DNA of 64,000 nucleotides from Shimia sp051201625 (GTDB lineage Bacteria > Pseudomonadota > Alphaproteobacteria > Rhodobacterales > Rhodobacteraceae). Below are positions 59,490-64,000 of the stretch, in pieces; the first letter of the stretch is position 1; every line of letters begins with the position of its first letter. A program made the position numbers and the translations under genes. The notes under the pieces are model-generated. The model saw only the letters and a program-made list of their open reading frames with translations, did no database searches and was not told where the DNA came from. The stretch covers positions 2,976,001 through 3,040,000 of the forward strand of contig NZ_CP179203.1 in the NCBI RefSeq assembly GCF_051201625.1, written 5' to 3'.

Positions 59490-60818
59490 TTATAATTTGT
59501 TGTAAACATAGTCAGGAAGCCACGTTGCGATGCCTGGGAAGATCATAACCAATGCTAGGGCCAGAACCATAATCAACACGAAAGGCGTGATGGAGGTATA
59601 GATATCGCGCAGTGAAATTTCAGGGGGTGCCATCGCTCGCATCAGAAATAGATTGTATCCGAATGGTGGCGTCATGTAGGCGATTTGAGTAGTGATAGTG
59701 TACAAAATGCCATACCAAATCAGATCAAAGCCCAGCTCGCCAACCAGTGGCACATAGAGAGGTGCCACAATAACGAGCATTGCGGTGTCATCCAAAAACG
59801 TACCCATTAAAATGAAACTAAGTTGCATTAAAATAAGGATCGTCCATGGCGAAAGATTAAGTTTCTCAGTGAACAAACTTTCTATGGCTTTGATAGCACC
59901 CAAACCATCAAATACTGCGCCAAACGCCAACGCTGCAAGAATTATCCACATGAACATACAAGTGATTCCAAGGGTTTTTCGGACAGAGTTCTCAAACACT
60001 TCCCTATTCATCCGCCCCTTAAGGGCCGCGGCAGCAAAGGCCGCCATTGCTCCGATAGCAGAGCTTTCAACCAACGATGTCCAACCATTTACGAATGGGA
60101 CCATCATCGTTGCAAAGATAGTAAGCGGCAGTAGCCCAGCGCGTAGCAGGCGAAACTTTTCGGCTCTTGGGATGTCGCGCTCACTTTTGTTCAAAACAGG
60201 ACCTAACACTGGGTTCACACGGCACCGAACGACGATATAAGCTACGAATAGTAATGCCATCATTAAACCTGGAACGATACCTGCCAACCAAAGCTGGCCT
60301 ACAGGTTGACGCGCAATCATTGCGTAAAGCACCAAGACGACGGAGGGAGGCACAAGAATGCCGAGGCTTGATCCGGCTTGGACAACTCCAGTAACCATTC
60401 GCTTGTCGTAACCACGCTTCAACAATTCTGGCAGCGCAATAGTCGATCCAATTGCCATCCCTGCCACACTCAACCCATTCATGGCTGAGATCAGAACCAT
60501 TAAGCCAATCGTTCCAATGGCTAAGCCGCCACGCAGCCCACCCATCCAAACGTGAAACATTTTATACAGATCGTCCGCGATCTTACTTTCCGAAAGCACA
60601 TACCCCATGAAAATAAACATGGGTAAAGTTAGTAATGGATACCACTTCATCAATTTCATTGCGGCGGCAAATCCAATATCAAAACCGCCTTTATCGCCCC
60701 ACAGTAATAAAGCGGCCGCGACAGCAACGAACCCAATCGCTCCAAACACGCGCTGACCTGTCAGAAGCATTAGCATCATGGATGAAAACATGAGCGTGGC
60801 GATCAATTCATAAGACAT
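59490..60818 (-). CDS. TRAP transporter large permease (DctM type)
   Basis: About 442 residues with roughly twelve membrane segments. Family marks are LTLPMFIFMGYVLSESKIADDLY, ISAMNGLSVAGMAIGSTIALPELLKRGYDKRM, LGILVPPSVVLVLYAMIA, FILMGTFLDDTAMLVIVAPLYVP and AYMTPPFGYNLFLMRA. It belongs to the long-chain DctM class used with TakP-like binding proteins. The ATG at 60818 overlaps the small permease stop (TGATG), which rules out the longer frame to 60872. Confidence 0.9.
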   Translation of the reverse strand: MSYELIATLMFSSMMLMLLTGQRVFGAIGFVAVAAALLLWGDKGGFDIGFAAAMKLMKWYPLLTLPMFIFMGYVLSESKIADDLYKMFHVWMGGLRGGLAIGTIGLMVLISAMNGLSVAGMAIGSTIALPELLKRGYDKRMVTGVVQAGSSLGILVPPSVVLVLYAMIARQPVGQLWLAGIVPGLMMALLFVAYIVVRCRVNPVLGPVLNKSERDIPRAEKFRLLRAGLLPLTIFATMMVPFVNGWTSLVESSAIGAMAAFAAAALKGRMNREVFENSVRKTLGITCMFMWIILAALAFGAVFDGLGAIKAIESLFTEKLNLSPWTILILMQLSFILMGTFLDDTAMLVIVAPLYVPLVGELGFDLIWYGILYTITTQIAYMTPPFGYNLFLMRAMAPPEISLRDIYTSITPFVLIMVLALALVMIFPGIATWLPDYVYNKL

Positions 60819-61375
60819 CAAATCATTTCGCCTTTTAGACGTAGAATATCTTTTAAAAGTTCCGAGACACATTGCAGCAACATGAGAAACATACCCAAGA
60901 CCATGATGGCTTTAACGGGCCAAAGATAGGGGCGCCAAGCCGTAGAGGATCTTTCCAATCGGCCAACTTGTTCGGTTCCTGTCAAAAGCCCACCAAAGTA
61001 TGAAAATGGATCCGATCCCCAATATCCGAGCGAGTAAGCTGTCGAGCTAACGGCTCCGTAAATCAACACGCAAAGATAAAAAACTAAAAACAGGACCGTA
61101 AACAAATCGAACCACGCTTTTTTGTGGATTGACCATTCGCCATATAGCAAATCCATTCGGACGTTTGATCCCAATTGTATGGAGTATGGCCCACCTAAAA
61201 TATAGTATGCGACCATCGCAAATTGCGCCATTTCCAAGGTCCAGAGAGAAGGTAGAAAAAATGTTTTACTGATCGACGACCAAAGCAAAATACCCATCAA
61301 AACGAAGATTAAATACATGATCAAACGCCCAACGCGGTAATTTACTGAGTCAACGAGACCAATGTATCCACGCAT
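60818..61375 (-). CDS. TRAP transporter small permease (DctQ type)
   Basis: About 185 residues with four hydrophobic segments; it shows the DctQ-like SLWTLEMAQFAMVAYYILGGPYSIQLGSNVRMDLLY pattern. It is larger than typical DctQ, as usual for systems with TakP-type binding proteins. The ATG at 61375 overlaps the stop of the amidohydrolase gene upstream (TAATG); an ATG at 61387 is a possible alternative. Confidence 0.85.
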   Translation of the reverse strand: MRGYIGLVDSVNYRVGRLIMYLIFVLMGILLWSSISKTFFLPSLWTLEMAQFAMVAYYILGGPYSIQLGSNVRMDLLYGEWSIHKKAWFDLFTVLFLVFYLCVLIYGAVSSTAYSLGYWGSDPFSYFGGLLTGTEQVGRLERSSTAWRPYLWPVKAIMVLGMFLMLLQCVSELLKDILRLKGEMI

Positions 61376-62154
61376 TATGGCTGACAATGAACGCTCTCCT
61401 TAGCTTCGATATTTTTGCAAGCATCATTGATCCACGCGGATAGCAGGTTCACCATTGCATCTTGCTGCTCAGGTGTCTCAACCAAATCATTGCGTATTTC
61501 CAACATGACGTTCAAATGCCCATCTTTAATCGCATGCTGTTTTAAGGTGTGGGTGACACCATGCTCCGGCCCATACGGCGCGTTTCGCTGCACATTAAAA
61601 TCTGTGTGCGTTGCAGCCACCTGTAGCATCGCATCCGCAAGCCGCGCATCGCTGTCGTGTAGAATGCCAATTTCAACTGATCGAGCAATCCCGTTATAAA
61701 TAGGTGTAAATGTGTGAACAGTGATAAGAATTGGCGAGGCAACACGATCAATTGCAAATTTTAAAGCAGACTTGAACGGACAGTAAAATATCTCCGTTCG
61801 TGCATCACGATCGCCTTGCGTCAGGTTTTTATTGCCAGGCACGTCGAAGATTTCGCTTCTTTCTGGCATGGCATCTTTTGCAAATGGCGGGCGATTACAA
61901 TCATAAATCAAGCGTGAAACTGCGCTCGCAATCAAATTTGCGTCCAATTTCTTTGCCAAACGCGTTGACACATCCATCGCCCCGGGATCCCATGCCACAT
62001 GACTTACACGAGCCTCTTGGGACAGACCTAATGCCGCAAATGATGCGGGAATGTGATTGGACGCATGCTCGCAAACGACAATAAATGAAGATTTACTGAC
62101 AGGGTTTTCTGACAAAACATAGCTTCCAGATATATCTGTATGACTTGCTGACAT
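61375..62154 (-). CDS. N-formylglutamate amidohydrolase-like protein
   Basis: A 259-residue protein of the FGase (HutG-2) family. Conserved pieces are VVCEHASNHIP near residue 27, HVAWDPGAMDVSTRLAKKL, LIYDCNRPP, the central TVHTFTPIYNG, and the late EIRNDLV. The family hydrolyses N-formyl-L-glutamate to formate and glutamate in histidine breakdown, but many paralogues sit away from hut genes and have other substrates. Here it leads a TRAP operon with which it overlaps, and a divergent RpiR regulator faces it, so the transporter may import its N-acyl or N-formyl substrate. No other hut gene is seen. Confidence 0.82.
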   Translation of the reverse strand: MSASHTDISGSYVLSENPVSKSSFIVVCEHASNHIPASFAALGLSQEARVSHVAWDPGAMDVSTRLAKKLDANLIASAVSRLIYDCNRPPFAKDAMPERSEIFDVPGNKNLTQGDRDARTEIFYCPFKSALKFAIDRVASPILITVHTFTPIYNGIARSVEIGILHDSDARLADAMLQVAATHTDFNVQRNAPYGPEHGVTHTLKQHAIKDGHLNVMLEIRNDLVETPEQQDAMVNLLSAWINDACKNIEAKESVHCQP

Positions 62155-62273
62155 GCCCCTCCCCCTTGCTTAAAAGGTCTTGCCAAAAAGAACTTATGTC
62201 AACACATTTGTGAAACTTTTTTATCATTCCATATCGGGTTGTTATTTTTTCTATCAAATGCGATGTTCCATGT

Positions 62274-63146
62274 ATGAAAAAGGCCACCTTAACAATCTCC
62301 GATCGCATTCAAAACCAATTGGATGATCTTACGCGCGCAGAGCGACAATTGGCACATTCGATTTTGGAAAACTATCCGGCGTCAGGTCTCGGTCCGCTAA
62401 GTGCCTTAGCTAAGGACGCGAGAGTATCAGTACCAACAGTCGCACGAATGGTTCAAAAATTGGGTTTCAGTGGCTATCCAGAATTCCAAACAGAGCTACG
62501 TGAAGAGTTAAAGGCAAAGGCAACTGGCCCCATCGCCAAGCATGAAACTTGGGCAGGCGGAGCTCCCTCCGAACATATTCTAAATCGGTTTACGGATGCT
62601 GTGATTGACAATATTCGGCACACACTTAATCAGATTAACCCAAAAGACTTTGACACGGCCTGTGCAATGAGCGCAGACACCAACCATCACCTTTATGTTG
62701 TGGGCGGTCGCGTAACGCACACCCTGGCTGAATACTTGTTTTTACACATGCAGGCCATCAGGCCACAGATTACACATATTCAATCGACATCAAACACTTG
62801 GCCTCACTATCTTTTGGATGTGAGGAAAGGTGATGTGTTCGTCATCTTTGACATGCGCAGATACGAAAATAATACTCTTAAATTAGCCAAGATCGCGCAT
62901 GCGAAAGGTGCCAAAATCATTCTGTTTACAGATCAATGGCGATCACCCGTCCATCAACTGTCGGATATCAGCTTTAGCAGCCGCATTGTCGCGCCATCTG
63001 CTTGGGATTCTGCCGCAACGCCACTCTTACTCATCGAAACCATGATCTCAGCCATGCAAAACCTGACTTGGGGAAATACAAAAGACCGAATGGAAGAGCT
63101 CGAGGCGATGTTTGATCAAACAAAACTTTTTCGGAAATTTATTTAA
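62274..63146 (+). CDS. RpiR/MurR-family transcriptional regulator
   Basis: A 290-residue regulator. The N-terminal HTH_6 domain (LTRAERQLAHSILENYPASGLGPLSALAKDARVSVPTVARMVQKLGFSGYPEFQTEL) is followed by a SIS domain (about 120-255; LYVVGGRVTHTLAEYLFLHMQAI, GDVFVIFDMRRYENNTLKLAKIAHAKGAKIILFTD). The SIS signature S-x-S-G-x-T of sugar-phosphate binders is replaced by DMRRYENN, as in RpiR members tied to amino-acid or organic-acid systems. It is divergent from the FGase/TRAP operon, 119 bases away, and is its likely regulator. Confidence 0.9.
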   Translation: MKKATLTISDRIQNQLDDLTRAERQLAHSILENYPASGLGPLSALAKDARVSVPTVARMVQKLGFSGYPEFQTELREELKAKATGPIAKHETWAGGAPSEHILNRFTDAVIDNIRHTLNQINPKDFDTACAMSADTNHHLYVVGGRVTHTLAEYLFLHMQAIRPQITHIQSTSNTWPHYLLDVRKGDVFVIFDMRRYENNTLKLAKIAHAKGAKIILFTDQWRSPVHQLSDISFSSRIVAPSAWDSAATPLLLIETMISAMQNLTWGNTKDRMEELEAMFDQTKLFRKFI

Positions 63147-63372
63147 TAGCTGCTTTCGATTGAATATTCCAAAATTTTCATTTTTTGCGTGTCTCGAGAC
63201 TTTAATTTCACGTCACAGTGCCGCTTCAAAGAAAGCTGTTTAGCTACAATTTTTTTGTTACTTAGAGTATACTGCTGACCTTGAATGGACTGAGCACGGT
63301 CAAAGCCTTGTATTTCGACGACGGTTTTTTGTATTGATCTGCCGAAAGCGACTATTTCCAAAAATAGATGGG

Positions 63373-64000
63373 TCACACAGGCTTTCGCAGCGTCGGGTGC
63401 AATTTTAAGTCTTTAGCCAAGTGTTGCCAGACCTGTTCAGCGTGGGAACCTTGCGCTTCTGAGAGGCGAACCATCCTGATGACCAACCGTTGCGCGGGCA
63501 ACGCATCATCCATTGATACTAAACGACCTTGCGCCAGGTGATCGACAATTAAAGATCTCGGCAACCAGGCCATACCAATGTCCTTAAGCGCCAATTGCAA
63601 CATCGCCAGTGTCAGAGCGGTTTCAGCAACTGTCGAGACTTGAATACTTTTAGGCAAAAGAGGTCTGATTTTTTGGGAAAAAACATGGCCGAGAAAGACC
63701 TCCTCTGGGTATGTGATCGTTGGTATAGTAGTATCTCCTAATTTTAAACGAATGCTTGACGTGGAAACTGGGATGAGCAAATCGGCACCGAGCGTCACTG
63801 CTTCAAATGCCTTTCCCGGTCCGGCTCTTTCTTCATCTGGTAGCGCGTACATTATCGCAAAGTCGACCTCCTTCGAGATAAGTTGCATCAAGCATTCATC
63901 TTGATTTCCAGAACAAACCCGAACTGAAGCCCCATAATCTTGTGTCAAAGTGCGAACAATCTGTGGCGATACCGTCGTAGTAAGAGCATGTTGACAGACG
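63373..64000 (-). CDS. LysR-family regulator, effector domain (runs off the right edge)
   Basis: The minus-strand frame is open to the window edge and covers about 208 residues of a LysR substrate-binding domain: QHALTTTVSPQIVRTLTQDYG, ECLMQLISKEVDFAIMYALPDE, PLLPKSIQVSTVAETALTLAMLQLALKDIGMAWLPRSLI. The lysine/alanine-rich C-terminal helix region is normal. The N-terminal helix-turn-helix lies beyond position 64000. Its target is not visible. The 226 bases between it and the RpiR gene stop hold no recognisable gene. Confidence 0.85.
   Translation of the reverse strand, partial: VCQHALTTTVSPQIVRTLTQDYGASVRVCSGNQDECLMQLISKEVDFAIMYALPDEERAGPGKAFEAVTLGADLLIPVSTSSIRLKLGDTTIPTITYPEEVFLGHVFSQKIRPLLPKSIQVSTVAETALTLAMLQLALKDIGMAWLPRSLIVDHLAQGRLVSMDDALPAQRLVIRMVRLSEAQGSHAEQVWQHLAKDLKLHPTLRKPV

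Noticed and set aside
63143..63376. 77-codon minus-strand ORF between RpiR and LysR
   Set aside because: No ribosome site, no family resemblance, and its ends coincide with the flanking stops.

Overview
The window looks like chromosomal DNA from a marine, Roseobacter-type alphaproteobacterium (Rhodobacterales). This is inferred from moderate GC, very frequent ATGA/TAATG gene overlaps, a protein with a Hint domain of the kind common in that order, and the density of TRAP, CUT1-type ABC and EamA transporters. No rRNA, tRNA, CRISPR array or replication origin was recognised. No database search was possible, so family calls rest on motifs read directly in the sequence.

Layout. 1-5.7 kb: an amidase cut by the window edge, a CIA30-like protein, then the tail of a Calvin-cycle-type operon (pgk, fba, rpe, gph, cbbY). 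In it pgk has lost its N-terminal half, fba carries a one-base frameshift and no RuBisCO gene is present. 6-10.4 kb: two EamA exporters and a secreted-type Hint protein with lectin-like repeats. 10.4-26.2 kb: a 16-kb catabolic island built around a CUT1 sugar-type ABC transporter. It holds four related SnoaL-like proteins, an amidohydrolase, a HisD-like dehydrogenase, an SDR, a LacI regulator, a bicupin, a MetE-like protein, an alpha/beta hydrolase and an RraA-like protein. Its divergent promoter carries two good LacI-type operators. This is the best candidate for an undescribed system.

26.6-29.1 kb: an ECF sigma factor translationally coupled to a membrane-anchored von Willebrand A protein. 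29.1-32.6 kb: a decayed RpiR-type regulator and an FMN-dependent alpha-hydroxy-acid oxidase. 32.6-35.7 kb: a membrane histidine kinase and a response regulator that apparently starts at ATT. 35.9-46 kb: an EamA exporter, an N-acyl-D-amino-acid deacylase with a TRAP transporter, a divergent LysR regulator, and a YtcJ-type amidohydrolase coupled to a CobW/COG0523 GTPase.

46.2-53 kb: an orphan, start-less permease facing an intact glycerol-3-phosphate/glycerophosphodiester-type ABC operon (ugpB-A-E-C plus a GDPD phosphodiesterase), with a divergent metallophosphoesterase. 53.1-54.6 kb: an IS3-family element with a frameshifted transposase. 54.9-64 kb: a small lipoprotein, an iron alcohol dehydrogenase and aldehyde dehydrogenase pair, a second TRAP operon led by an N-formylglutamate-amidohydrolase-like gene with a divergent RpiR regulator, and a LysR gene cut by the right edge.

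Taken together, most of the window is a set of substrate-specific uptake and degradation modules, each with its own transporter and regulator. Gene decay is scattered between them (pgk, fba, an RpiR gene, a transposase, a permease).
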